From contig NZ_SPQC01000013.1 of NCBI RefSeq assembly GCF_004569295.1, forward strand, positions 1 to 58,656: DNA of 58,656 nucleotides, in the 5' to 3' direction. Position 1 is the first letter of the stretch. Each line of letters opens with the position of its first letter. The stretch is from Rothia nasimurium (GTDB taxonomy: Bacteria; Actinomycetota; Actinomycetes; Actinomycetales; Micrococcaceae). Under the pieces are notes generated by a model, which saw only the letters and a program-made list of their open reading frames with translations, was not told the DNA's origin and did no database searches. Shown here piece by piece: positions 27,812 through 36,094 of the stretch. The translations under genes and the position numbers were made by a program.

Positions 27812-30415
27812 ATGAAGATTCTTCCCTTTCTCTCCCCCTCTTTAGCCGATAACAGCAAGCCCTATTTCCGTGGCATTTTTGCCTCTAACCCGCTCACGGG
27901 CGATGAAGCCTACGAGGCCTTTCTGGCTTGGATTGAGGCTCGCGGTATGCAGCTGTACCCGGCCCAGGATGAAGCTGTGCTTGATTTAGCGGCGGGCAAC
28001 AACGTCATTTTGGCGACCCCTACCGGGTCGGGCAAGTCTACCGTGGCGGTTGCAGCTCATTTTATGGGTCTGGCGACTGGCCAGCGCTCCTATTACACCG
28101 CCCCTATTAAGGCCCTGGTGTCTGAGAAGTTCTTTGATCTCTGCGAGATTTTTGGGGCTGAGAACGTGGGTATGGTGACCGGCGATTCTTCTATTAACGC
28201 CGATGCCCCCATCGTCTGCTGCACCGCCGAGATTCTTGCCAATATTGTGCTGCGTGAGGGTGAAGGGGCTGATCTGACCCAGGTAGTCATGGATGAGTTC
28301 CATTTCTACTCTGACCCCCAGCGCGGTTGGGCTTGGCAGGCTCCCCTGCTTGACCTACCACAGGCCCAGTTCCTGCTCATGAGCGCAACCCTGGGCGATA
28401 CTAGCCGTTTTGAGCGCGAACTGACGGAGCTCACCGGACGGCAGACCTCCCTGGTCACCAGCGAGAACCGCCCCATTCCGCTCAACTACACCTACTCCCG
28501 TGAGCCCCTGGTTGAGAAGGTAGACGAGCTAGTGAGCACCCACCAGGCCCCGGTCTACATTGTGCACTTCTCCCAGCTCCAGGCCATCGATACAGCCGCT
28601 TCGCTCATGAGCCTGGCTATTGCCTCTAAGGAAGACAAGGAGCGCATCAACGAGCTGACCGCCGGCTTCCGCTACTCGGCGGGCTTCGGCAAGCAGCTGC
28701 AGAAGTACATCAAGAACGGTATCGGCATTCACCATGCCGGCATGTTGCCCAAGTACCGCCGTCTGGTGGAGCAGCTAGCCCAGGCGGGCCTGCTCAAGGT
28801 CATTTGCGGTACCGATACGCTGGGTGTGGGTATTAACGTCCCCATCCGCACGGTGCTCGTAACTGCCCTTTCCAAGTTTGACGGGCAGCGCACCCGCCGC
28901 CTGAAGTCCCGTGAGTTCCACCAGATTGCAGGACGCGCGGGCCGAGCTGGCTTTGATACGGCCGGTTACGTGGTGGTTCAGGCCCCCGAACACGAAATTG
29001 AGAACGACCGGCTTGAGGCCAAGGCCCGGGAGAAGTTCAATGGGGATGAGAAGAAGATGGCCCAGTCGCTGCGGGGTAAAAAGAAGAAACCCCCGCAGGG
29101 TTTTGTGGCCTGGAGCGATAAGACCTTCGAGCATATTATTGCCGCAGAGCCCGAGCCGCTGACCTCGTCCTTCCAGATGACCCACTCCATGATGCTCAAT
29201 ATGTTGCAGCGTGAGGCTGACCCCTTTGAGACCGTCATGCTCTTCCTCACCGCCAACCACGAGCCACCGGTTAAGCAGCGTGCCCTCAAACGCAAGGCGA
29301 TTGGTATTTACCGGGAGCTGCTCAACGGGGGCGTGGTGGAGCGCCTGCCGGAGCCCGACGAGTTTGGCCGCACCGTGCGTCTGACTGTCTCGTTGCAGGA
29401 GAACTTCGCCCTGAACCAGCCGCTCTCCCCCTTCGCGATGGCTTCGCTGTCTCTACTCGATAAGGAGTCGGAGTCCTACGCCCTCGATGCGGTCTCGGTG
29501 ATTGAGTCCACCCTGGAAAAGCCCCGCCAGGTGTTGATTGGCCAGGAGAAGAAGGCTAAGAGTGAGGCCCTAGCCGAGATGAAGGCTGAGGGGCTGGACT
29601 ACAACGAGCGCATGGCTGAGCTCGATAAAATCACCTACCCGCAGCCCCTGGCTGACCTGCTAGAACAGGCCTTTGAGACCTACTCGGCGGGCGCTCCCTT
29701 TATGAAGGAGTTTGAGGTAGAGCCCAAGAGCGTGGTGCGCGATATGTATGAGCGGGCCATGGGCTTTGGCGACTACATCCAGTTCTACGGGCTGGAGCGC
29801 TCCGAGGGTATTCTGCTGCGCTACCTGTCGGACGCTTACAAGGCCCTGCGCCAAACTGTGCCCCTATCTGCCCTGACCGATGAGCTCACCGACGTGATCG
29901 AGTGGCTGAGCGAGGTTATCCGCCAGACCGACTCATCTCTGGTGGATGAGTGGGAGCGCCTGGCCGCCGGTGAAGAAGGTATCCCAGTTCAGGACTCACT
30001 CGAAGAGCTCGTTGCCGAATCTGCTCCCAAGGTGACGAGCAACGTCCGCGCCTTTAAGGTGATGGTGCGTAACGCGATGTTCCGTCGGGTGGAGCTCTTT
30101 GCGGACGAGCGCGACCGCCTGCTGGGCGAGCTGGACGGTGAGCGCTCGGGTTGGGACGCCGACCGCTGGGCTGAGGCGATGGATGACTACTTTGAGGAGT
30201 ACGAGGATATCTATACGGACGCCGAGGCTCGCTCACCGCGCCTGATTGAGATTGACGACGACACGGCTGAGCACCCCGGGGTGTGGAAGGTGCGTCAGAT
30301 CTTTGCCGACCCCGACGACAACCATGATTTCGGGATTGTCGCCAGGGTCGACCTGGACGCCTCAGACGAGGAAGGCGCGCCCATGGTGCTGATTGAGAGC
30401 GTGGGGGCTTTCTAG
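27812..30415 (+). CDS. Ski2-like DEAD/DEAH-box helicase with C-terminal DUF3516
   Basis: 867 residues. Helicase core: Walker A ATPTGSGKST (68-77), motif Ia APIKALVSEK, motif II DEFH (161-164), motif III MSATLGD, and motif VI HQIAGRAGRAGFD. A lysine-rich insert (RGKKKKPP) follows and then a long helical C-terminal region of the DUF3516 type with an acidic tail. Actinobacterial members are uncharacterised RNA/DNA helicases related to Mtr4/Ski2 proteins; a role in RNA processing is inference. Start at 27812 with AGAAGAACC before it. Its TAG shares bases with the stop of the converging M3 peptidase remnant. Confidence 0.9.
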   Translation: MKILPFLSPSLADNSKPYFRGIFASNPLTGDEAYEAFLAWIEARGMQLYPAQDEAVLDLAAGNNVILATPTGSGKSTVAVAAHFMGLATGQRSYYTAPIKALVSEKFFDLCEIFGAENVGMVTGDSSINADAPIVCCTAEILANIVLREGEGADLTQVVMDEFHFYSDPQRGWAWQAPLLDLPQAQFLLMSATLGDTSRFERELTELTGRQTSLVTSENRPIPLNYTYSREPLVEKVDELVSTHQAPVYIVHFSQLQAIDTAASLMSLAIASKEDKERINELTAGFRYSAGFGKQLQKYIKNGIGIHHAGMLPKYRRLVEQLAQAGLLKVICGTDTLGVGINVPIRTVLVTALSKFDGQRTRRLKSREFHQIAGRAGRAGFDTAGYVVVQAPEHEIENDRLEAKAREKFNGDEKKMAQSLRGKKKKPPQGFVAWSDKTFEHIIAAEPEPLTSSFQMTHSMMLNMLQREADPFETVMLFLTANHEPPVKQRALKRKAIGIYRELLNGGVVERLPEPDEFGRTVRLTVSLQENFALNQPLSPFAMASLSLLDKESESYALDAVSVIESTLEKPRQVLIGQEKKAKSEALAEMKAEGLDYNERMAELDKITYPQPLADLLEQAFETYSAGAPFMKEFEVEPKSVVRDMYERAMGFGDYIQFYGLERSEGILLRYLSDAYKALRQTVPLSALTDELTDVIEWLSEVIRQTDSSLVDEWERLAAGEEGIPVQDSLEELVAESAPKVTSNVRAFKVMVRNAMFRRVELFADERDRLLGELDGERSGWDADRWAEAMDDYFEEYEDIYTDAEARSPRLIEIDDDTAEHPGVWKVRQIFADPDDNHDFGIVARVDLDASDEEGAPMVLIESVGAF

Positions 30416-31312
30416 GCCAGCCCGCGCCGCTTCAACAACGGGGCAGTGTCGGCCGTACGTCCGGTCATGGATTTGAAGGCCTCGGGGATGGGCTGGGTGC
30501 CGCCGACCGCCAGAATATAGCGGCGGAAGACGTCCCCGTCCTCAAGCACCCGGTTGAGCTCAAAATAGGACTGCAGGGCTTCAGGATCAACAGCGTATTC
30601 CCGGGCTTTGACCTTCTCTGAGTAATAGGTCATGTCCCAAGGCTCAATCTTGTCTATACCGTCCTCTGCCGCCAGGGCCGCAATCGCATGCGCCTCCCGG
30701 TCAGCGTTCCGCATAGACGGTTCAATGGTCTGTACAAACAGCTTCTCCACAGCCTCAGGAGTACCTGCCGTGCGATCAGCAACCGCCAGTGCCCTGGCCG
30801 TAGGAGGTTTGGGCCTGGGCAATAGCAAGGTTCAAGCTAGCGAGTTCCTCACGGTCAGCGTCGCTAAGGGCAACCCCGGCCAGGGTGAAGCTCTGGTGGA
30901 GTTTCTCGGTCAGGCGCACCTGTTCGTCCGTCAGCTCTGCCTCTTGACGGCCCCGGTAGACGGCATCAAGCTTGGCGAAGATAGCGGGATTAAGGTAGAG
31001 GTCGTTCTCAAGCTGGGTAAGTTTTTCGGTGATGCCCCCTTCGAGGGCTAGCAATTCGGGGGTGCCGTCCGCCGATACCAGGTTGTAGAAGACCTTGGTG
31101 GTTCGTTCGAGGGTATCGCTGGGGCGTTCCAGCGGGGCAACCACATTGTCGAAGGTGGGCTCATCGGTGAGCTCTGCGATTGCGGTATAGGTTGAGCGGG
31201 CTTCAGCCAGACCAATCTCTAGTACAGGCAGGTAGTGTTCTGCGCGGATTGCAGCAAAATCGGGCAAGTGGTAGGGCAGGGAAGATTCTGTGAGCAGGGG
31301 ATTCTGTGTCAT
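30412..31312 (-). pseudogene. dcp: M3-family peptidyl-dipeptidase (Dcp), internally deleted
   Basis: The N-terminal piece (from MTQNPLLTESSLPYHLPDF, 31312) matches Dcp/oligopeptidase A to about residue 177 and then shifts frame at AQTSYGQ. A second piece resumes with ALAVADRTAGTPEAVEKLF...YSEKVKAREYAVD and jumps directly to the family C-terminus (FKSMTGRTADTAPLLKRRGL). Two internal deletions remove roughly half of a ~680-residue enzyme, including the zinc site HEXXH. So it cannot be an active dipeptidase. The preserved true C-terminus shows deletion rather than truncation at one end. Confidence 0.9.
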
Positions 31313-31487
31313 GCAGATAGGTTACTGCATTTGCACCCTGAGTCGGTAACCTCAGTCACATTCTAGGGGTGCTCTCACCTAAAGCGGTCACATTAGAACT
31401 TCTTACGCACCACCTCAGAGCCCGCGCAGGGAAGCTAGGGTAGCCTATCGGTAGAAGAAAGACCTTACTTGCGCGCAAAGGAGACCC

Positions 31488-32900
31488 ATGCCTACCCACC
31501 CCAGCCTGCCCCAGCCGACCCACCGCGTCGGCGTCACCCACACCATTGACTCCCTCAAACTGGTAGACCACTGGTTCACCGTGCCCCTAACCCACGGGCT
31601 CATCTACGGCAAGGGTGAAGCGGCAGCCCTGGAATCCCGCTTTGCTGACCAGACCATCACCGTCTTCGCCCGCGAAGTCATCGACACCTCTGATGCCCTC
31701 ACCACCCCCGTCGATGAGCGCCCCTACATGGTCTATCTGCAGGGCGGCCCCGGCGGCAAGAGCCCCCGCCCTATCTCTGAAGGCGGCTGGGTACAGGAAC
31801 TCGCCAAGACCCACCGCCTGATTCTGCTAGACCAGCGCGGCACCGGCAATTCCACCCCGCTCTCTGCCCGCGTCATCACCGCCCAGGGCACCCCCGAGGT
31901 ACAGGCTGAGTTCTGTGAGCTCTTCCGCGCCGACTCCATCATTGCCGACGCCGAGGTCGTCCGTGAATTCCTGCTGGCAGACCGCACAGACAAGCGCTGG
32001 TCGACCATGGGCCAGAGCTTCGGCGGCTTCTTGACCCTCTCCTACCTCTCCTTTGCGCCTGAGTCCCTCAAGGACTCCCGCATGACTGCCGGGCTTGCCC
32101 CCATCCGCTCCCACGTGGATGACATCTACCGCTCCACCCTCGACCGCATGAAGGAGCGCACCGAGGAATACTACGGCTGGTACCCCGAAGATAAGGACCT
32201 GGCCGTCCGCATCTGCGAGCACCTGGCCAAGAACGAGGAATACCTGCCCACCGGCGAGCGCCTGACCCCGCACCGCTTCCAGATGCTAGGCAATATTCTG
32301 GGTGGTAACGGCCGGGCTAGGGGCCTGCACTATGTACTGGAGTCGGCTTTTGCTGAGTCTGATAAGTGGCTCTCTGACCAGTTCCTGACGGAGGTTAGCG
32401 CCCAGGTCAGCTTCCAGGCTGGCCCCCTCTACGGCCTGCTGCACGAGACGATTTATGCGGACGGCCCCGCTCAGGGGCTGGGGGGCACTTCGCCGTCCGC
32501 TTCACCGACGAACTGGTCTGCTGCCCGCATGTACGCTGAGCGCCCGGATTTTGCCGAGGATGCCTCTCCCCTGCTGCTGACCGGTGAGCATATCTTCCCC
32601 TGGTATTACGAGGAGGACCCGGCTCTGCGTCCGCTGGCTGAGGTTGCCCAACTACTGGCTGAGAAGAAGGACTGGGGCCGTCTGTACGACCACGACCAGC
32701 TGGCCCGCAACGAGGTGCCCCTGGTCGCAGCGGCCTACGTGCCCGATGTGTACGTGGATTATGCCCACTCGATAAAGACGGCCGAGTTCGTGGGTAACAC
32801 CCGTGTGTGGACCTCCAAGACCCACCACCATGACGGTCTAGGCGCTGACGGCCCCCTAATTCTGGGCCATCTGAAGAATCTGCTAGCTGATATGCGCTAG
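31488..32900 (+). CDS. Prolyl aminopeptidase-like alpha/beta hydrolase (S33)
   Basis: 470 residues. Alpha/beta hydrolase with oxyanion-hole segment LQGGPGGKSPRP, LLDQRGTGNS (the S33 signature after strand 4), nucleophile elbow GQSFGG and a late His in KTHHHDG. It lacks a signal peptide, so cytosolic. The family releases N-terminal proline from peptides and fits an organism taking up peptides. Strong ribosome-binding site (AAAGGAG) before the ATG. Divergent from the decayed dcp; their 175-base spacer contains GTCACATT twice, 32 bases apart, of unknown meaning. Confidence 0.9.
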   Translation: MPTHPSLPQPTHRVGVTHTIDSLKLVDHWFTVPLTHGLIYGKGEAAALESRFADQTITVFAREVIDTSDALTTPVDERPYMVYLQGGPGGKSPRPISEGGWVQELAKTHRLILLDQRGTGNSTPLSARVITAQGTPEVQAEFCELFRADSIIADAEVVREFLLADRTDKRWSTMGQSFGGFLTLSYLSFAPESLKDSRMTAGLAPIRSHVDDIYRSTLDRMKERTEEYYGWYPEDKDLAVRICEHLAKNEEYLPTGERLTPHRFQMLGNILGGNGRARGLHYVLESAFAESDKWLSDQFLTEVSAQVSFQAGPLYGLLHETIYADGPAQGLGGTSPSASPTNWSAARMYAERPDFAEDASPLLLTGEHIFPWYYEEDPALRPLAEVAQLLAEKKDWGRLYDHDQLARNEVPLVAAAYVPDVYVDYAHSIKTAEFVGNTRVWTSKTHHHDGLGADGPLILGHLKNLLADMR

Positions 32901-32920
32901 GGTTTTTACCTGAAAAATAG

Positions 32921-32966
32921 AGCATCGGCGTGCTGACCCCAATAATAGGGTCAGCACGCCGATGCT
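32921..32966. terminator. Terminator between S33 peptidase and small membrane gene
   Basis: Perfect 19-bp stem AGCATCGGCGTGCTGACCC (32921-32939) with its complement at 32948-32966 and an 8-base loop. On the minus strand it is followed by CTATTTTTC, so it best terminates the minus-strand gene at 33007. It may also stop plus-strand transcription. Confidence 0.85.
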
Positions 32967-33006
32967 TCAGTTTAAGCCTGCGGCGCTTGTCAAGGTTGCA
33001 AGCGTT

Positions 33007-33225
33007 CTATGCCTGAGAATCCTCTTTTACTCGCTGGTGGGCCTCGTTAGCGGCGTTAGCAGCCGTAGTAGCGGTAGCATCTGACTGCATAGTTGCTCCG
33101 GTTCGAATTCCAATAACCCTGTTACGGCTTAAAGTCCCAGCTGCACCCATGCGGGCAAGAGTTAGCAAGAGCCCACCTGCCAGAAGGAGAGAAAAAACTA
33201 GGATCATATACTCAACTGCAAACAT
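33007..33225 (-). CDS. Small SdpI-like membrane protein
   Basis: 72 residues: one N-terminal transmembrane helix (about 5-24) and then LSRNRVIGIRTGATMQSD, the conserved loop of SdpI/YhfL-like proteins (N-x-x-x-GIRT-x-x-T), followed by an alanine-rich charged tail. Typical SdpI domains have more helices, so this is a minimal or shortened member. In Bacillus SdpI gives immunity to the SdpC toxin, but most family members have no known function. I would not assign immunity here. Own promoter region (33226-33350 is A/T-rich) and own terminator, so monocistronic. Confidence 0.65.
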   Translation of the reverse strand: MFAVEYMILVFSLLLAGGLLLTLARMGAAGTLSRNRVIGIRTGATMQSDATATTAANAANEAHQRVKEDSQA

Positions 33226-33350
33226 TAGGAGTTCCCTTCAGTTTCTCAATAGATGTTAAGGTCAATTCTACTCAAACACACACACGGGGGGGCAAGAGTA
33301 ACTGTGAACATTGCAGGTAGAAGACCTTTCTCTTACCAGCTCATAGAAAG

Positions 33351-33388
33351 ACCGCTGGCCCCTTCCCTCTAGGGATGGGGCCAGCGGT
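33351..33388 (-). terminator. Terminator downstream of terC
   Basis: Stem ACCGCTGGCCCC..TCCC / GGGA.GGGGCCAGCGGT with a four-base loop and one internal mismatch. The minus-strand sequence after it is CTTTCT. A second inverted repeat (GGCGTCCGC at 33404-33412 and GCGGACGCC at 33429-33437) lies between it and the terC stop. Confidence 0.65.
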
Positions 33389-33446
33389 CGTGAAGCCGGG
33401 GTGGGCGTCCGCACCCCTGGTTTTTGGGGCGGACGCCTACTGCGGG

Positions 33447-34643
33447 TTAGGCGCTGCGCTCGGCGTGAGCGGTACGGGCACGGCGGACCAGGTCCTGGTA
33501 CTCGTTCTCAGACTCAATCAGCTCGTCGCGGTACTTCTGCGGAATCTCGCGGGACTTAGCCACCTCAGCATCAAGCTTGCTCTGAATCTCAGCGCGCTCA
33601 GCCTCAGAAGCGTCGGCGGGCAGGTTCAGGTACTTCTCAGACAAGGTCTGAACACGCTGAATGGTTGCCAGAGCACGGCCCTTCGGGCTGTAAAGAGAAG
33701 CCAGAACAGTGATGATCAGAACGCCTACAATAACAGCAAGTGAGAGCTCAATTCCAACTTCAACTACGTGAACCGGGTGACCATCATTCACAAAGGGCAA
33801 AGTGTTGGAGTGCAGAGCGTGCAGCAGCAGCTTCACACCGATGAAGGCCAGGATGATGGACAGACCCCATGAGAGGTAGATCAGGCGGTCCAGCAGGCCG
33901 TCAATCAGGAAGTAGAGCTGGCGCAGACCCATCAGTGAGAAAGCGGTCGCGGTGAAGACGATGTAGGCCTCCTGGGTCAGACCGAAAATCGCGGGGATGG
34001 AGTCCAGAGCGAAGAGGATGTCGGTACCACCGATAGCCACCATGACCAGCAGCATGGGGGTCATGACCTTCTTGCCGTTTTCTACGGTGAAGAGCTTGTC
34101 GCCGTCGTAGTAGTCAACGGTGTTAAACATCTTCTTGGCCAGGCGAACGACGAAGTTGTTGGCTTCGTCCTCTTCTTCCTTGTCGGTGACTTCACCCTTG
34201 ATGAGGTTACCGGCGGTGTACATCAGAATCAGGCCGAAGAGGTAGAAGACCCAGCTCCAGCGCTCAATAGCGGCAGCACCAATCAGAATGAAGATGGTGC
34301 GAGCAATCATCGCGAAGATAATACCGAAGAGCAGCACCTTTTGCTGGTCTTTGCGCGGCACCTTGAAAGAGGCCATGATAATCAGGAAGACAAAGAGGTT
34401 ATCGACGCTCAGAGCCTTCTCGGTGATGTAGCCGCCATAGTATTCTGCGGCGAACTGGGTGCCGTCCCAGAACAGGATGACCAGGCCAAAGAGCAGGGCG
34501 ATACCCACGTAGACGGCCGACCAAATCGCGGCCTCTTTGATGGTGGGTTCGTGCGCTTTTCGCACGTGGAAGAAGAAGTCGTAAGCAAGCAGTGCCAGGA
34601 TGAACGCAATCGTTACACCCCACTGCAACCCAGTGATATGCAT
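33447..34643 (-). CDS. terC: TerC/Alx-family membrane protein (manganese-related)
   Basis: 398 residues with about nine membrane helices. Family signatures: the acidic intramembrane segments YITEKALSVDNLFVFL and GTDILFALDSIPAIFGLT, and FLIDGLLDRLIYLSWGLSIIL. A charged cytoplasmic C-terminal tail (about 325-398) is long and helical. TerC/Alx/MeeF proteins are linked to Mn2+ export and metalation of exported enzymes. The yybP-ykoY-type Mn2+ riboswitch directly upstream supports a manganese role here. Start at 34643 with AAAGG before it; the longer frame to 34682 runs into the riboswitch. Confidence 0.92.
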   Translation of the reverse strand: MHITGLQWGVTIAFILALLAYDFFFHVRKAHEPTIKEAAIWSAVYVGIALLFGLVILFWDGTQFAAEYYGGYITEKALSVDNLFVFLIIMASFKVPRKDQQKVLLFGIIFAMIARTIFILIGAAAIERWSWVFYLFGLILMYTAGNLIKGEVTDKEEEDEANNFVVRLAKKMFNTVDYYDGDKLFTVENGKKVMTPMLLVMVAIGGTDILFALDSIPAIFGLTQEAYIVFTATAFSLMGLRQLYFLIDGLLDRLIYLSWGLSIILAFIGVKLLLHALHSNTLPFVNDGHPVHVVEVGIELSLAVIVGVLIITVLASLYSPKGRALATIQRVQTLSEKYLNLPADASEAERAEIQSKLDAEVAKSREIPQKYRDELIESENEYQDLVRRARTAHAERSA

Positions 34644-34679
34644 TGGGAGCCTTTCTTGTGGTTGGGGTTTGCCAAAATC

Positions 34680-34781
34680 CACAAGTCTCTCCCACCACCG
34701 CTCAGGGTGGTTTCCTGCCCCGGTTGGGCGCCTTCGATCAACGTGCTGACGATGCAGGAATTAGTGGGATACTCCCTTGCT
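34680..34781 (-). promoter_or_regulatory. yybP-ykoY (Mn2+) riboswitch in the terC leader
   Basis: On the minus strand the leader has GCAAGGGAGTA at its 5' side, CATCGTCAGCACG in the middle, and GGGAGAGACTTG at the 3' side. CAAG and CTTG close the outer helix. These are the conserved cores of the yybP-ykoY class, which senses Mn2+ and is classically upstream of TerC/Alx genes. About 36 bases remain to the terC ATG, so control is probably at translation; I see no terminator. Confidence 0.75.
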
Positions 34782-34806
34782 CGGTCTACAACTATAACCC
34801 ATCTTC

Positions 34807-36015
34807 TTACTTTTGAACAGACATACAGGCGTCCTTAAGACCGAGCACGATGGCACAGGCCAGGAGAAGGACGGCCGCGCCCGCCCAGGCTGCGACAAAG
34901 CTGGTCGCCTGCGCGGCGGCACCGATGGCGAGAGAGCCCAGGCCGGTGCCGATGTCGAAGTGGGAGTTCCAAGCGACGGACGCCCGCTGGGTGGTGTCCG
35001 CCCCACCGGCATCCGAGAGGGCGCGTACCATGGTCATCGACTGTAGGAAGCCGTAACCGAACCCGATCAGGCTTGCGCCAGCCAAGAGGAAAACAATAGA
35101 GGGCAGACTCGCCCCATTGACCCAGCCAACGAGGGCAGCGCCCAGGGCCGTGAGGGCCAGCACCGGAGTCATGAGAAGGCGGGTACCAAACCGGTCAGTG
35201 AGGGAGCCGCCGTAGAGACGGGTGGGAGTTGCCAAGGCGCAGAGTAGGAGCAGGGCCCCGGTCGCCAGGGTGGCAGTGGGAGCGATTTCAGTGGAGAAGG
35301 TCATGAAGGCACCGCCGACGCTGGTGACGAGTGTGAGGGTCAGCAGTGCGGGCCAGATGCGGGCGATGATGGTTGCGGTGGAGGTTACCGGGGTAGCGCT
35401 ACTTCCCTGCTCACCGGCCCTTTGTTCTTCCATGAAGTGGTCAACCAGTCGACCTAGCTGCAGGGCGAAGGGAGCTGCAATTGCAGCGATTGCACCGGCT
35501 GAGATCACCGAACGGTACCCGAAAGTATCGAGAGCCCAGGGGGCGACGGGTGTAAAGAACATCTGGGCACCTGCAGCTGCCAGCCCGTAGAGCCCGACGG
35601 CCCGCCCACGGTATTCGACGGGAATGAGGTAGGACATAGCCGATGAGCAACAGACGGTGACAATGCCGAAGCCGATACCGCGCAAACCCGAGGTAACAAG
35701 GACGTTGAGCAAATCGGGGCTAAGAGCCTGAATGAGGGAGGGCAGCCCCATAAAGAGGGTGCCCGCCGGCAGCACAAAAGCCCAGGAGAAGCGGCGAGTG
35801 AGGGCAGGGACGCTGAACTGGGTGGCTACGGTGACAGCCATGAGTACCGCGTTGGTGGCGCCAGCCCCCAGGGAACCTGCCTCACCTGCGAGCGCCCAGG
35901 CGGGGGATGCTGGAAGCAGGATAGATAGACTGCAAATGGTCAGCCCGAAGGTAAGCAGAATCTGGGGCATACCCGGCATTCGGGCAACGCTGGGACGCGC
36001 GGTTTTCTGGCTCAT
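34807..36015 (-). CDS. MFS transporter of unknown substrate
   Basis: 402 residues and 12 predicted membrane segments. It starts in a hydrophobic LLTFGLTICSLSILLPASP region; the loop 2-3 motif is weak (ALTRRFSW), and RGRAVGLYGLAAAGAQ at helix 5 and YGGSLTDRFGTRLL in the second half fit the drug/cyanate type MFS. Nothing identifies the substrate. The stop lies 25 bases before the terC riboswitch, so some read-through into terC is possible. Divergence from related sequences cannot be judged by eye. Confidence 0.82.
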   Translation of the reverse strand: MSQKTARPSVARMPGMPQILLTFGLTICSLSILLPASPAWALAGEAGSLGAGATNAVLMAVTVATQFSVPALTRRFSWAFVLPAGTLFMGLPSLIQALSPDLLNVLVTSGLRGIGFGIVTVCCSSAMSYLIPVEYRGRAVGLYGLAAAGAQMFFTPVAPWALDTFGYRSVISAGAIAAIAAPFALQLGRLVDHFMEEQRAGEQGSSATPVTSTATIIARIWPALLTLTLVTSVGGAFMTFSTEIAPTATLATGALLLLCALATPTRLYGGSLTDRFGTRLLMTPVLALTALGAALVGWVNGASLPSIVFLLAGASLIGFGYGFLQSMTMVRALSDAGGADTTQRASVAWNSHFDIGTGLGSLAIGAAAQATSFVAAWAGAAVLLLACAIVLGLKDACMSVQK

Positions 36016-36094
36016 AGAGGATCCCTAAGTGGTGCTGACACAAACTGCACCAGTTTACACTAAGGCCGCGAGCTTCGAAAGACCTCCCCGGGTT

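Noticed and set aside
31355-31394. Direct repeat GTCACATT spaced 32 bases between dcp remnant and the S33 peptidase
   Set aside because: Two 8-mers could be chance, and no third copy or known regulator fits.
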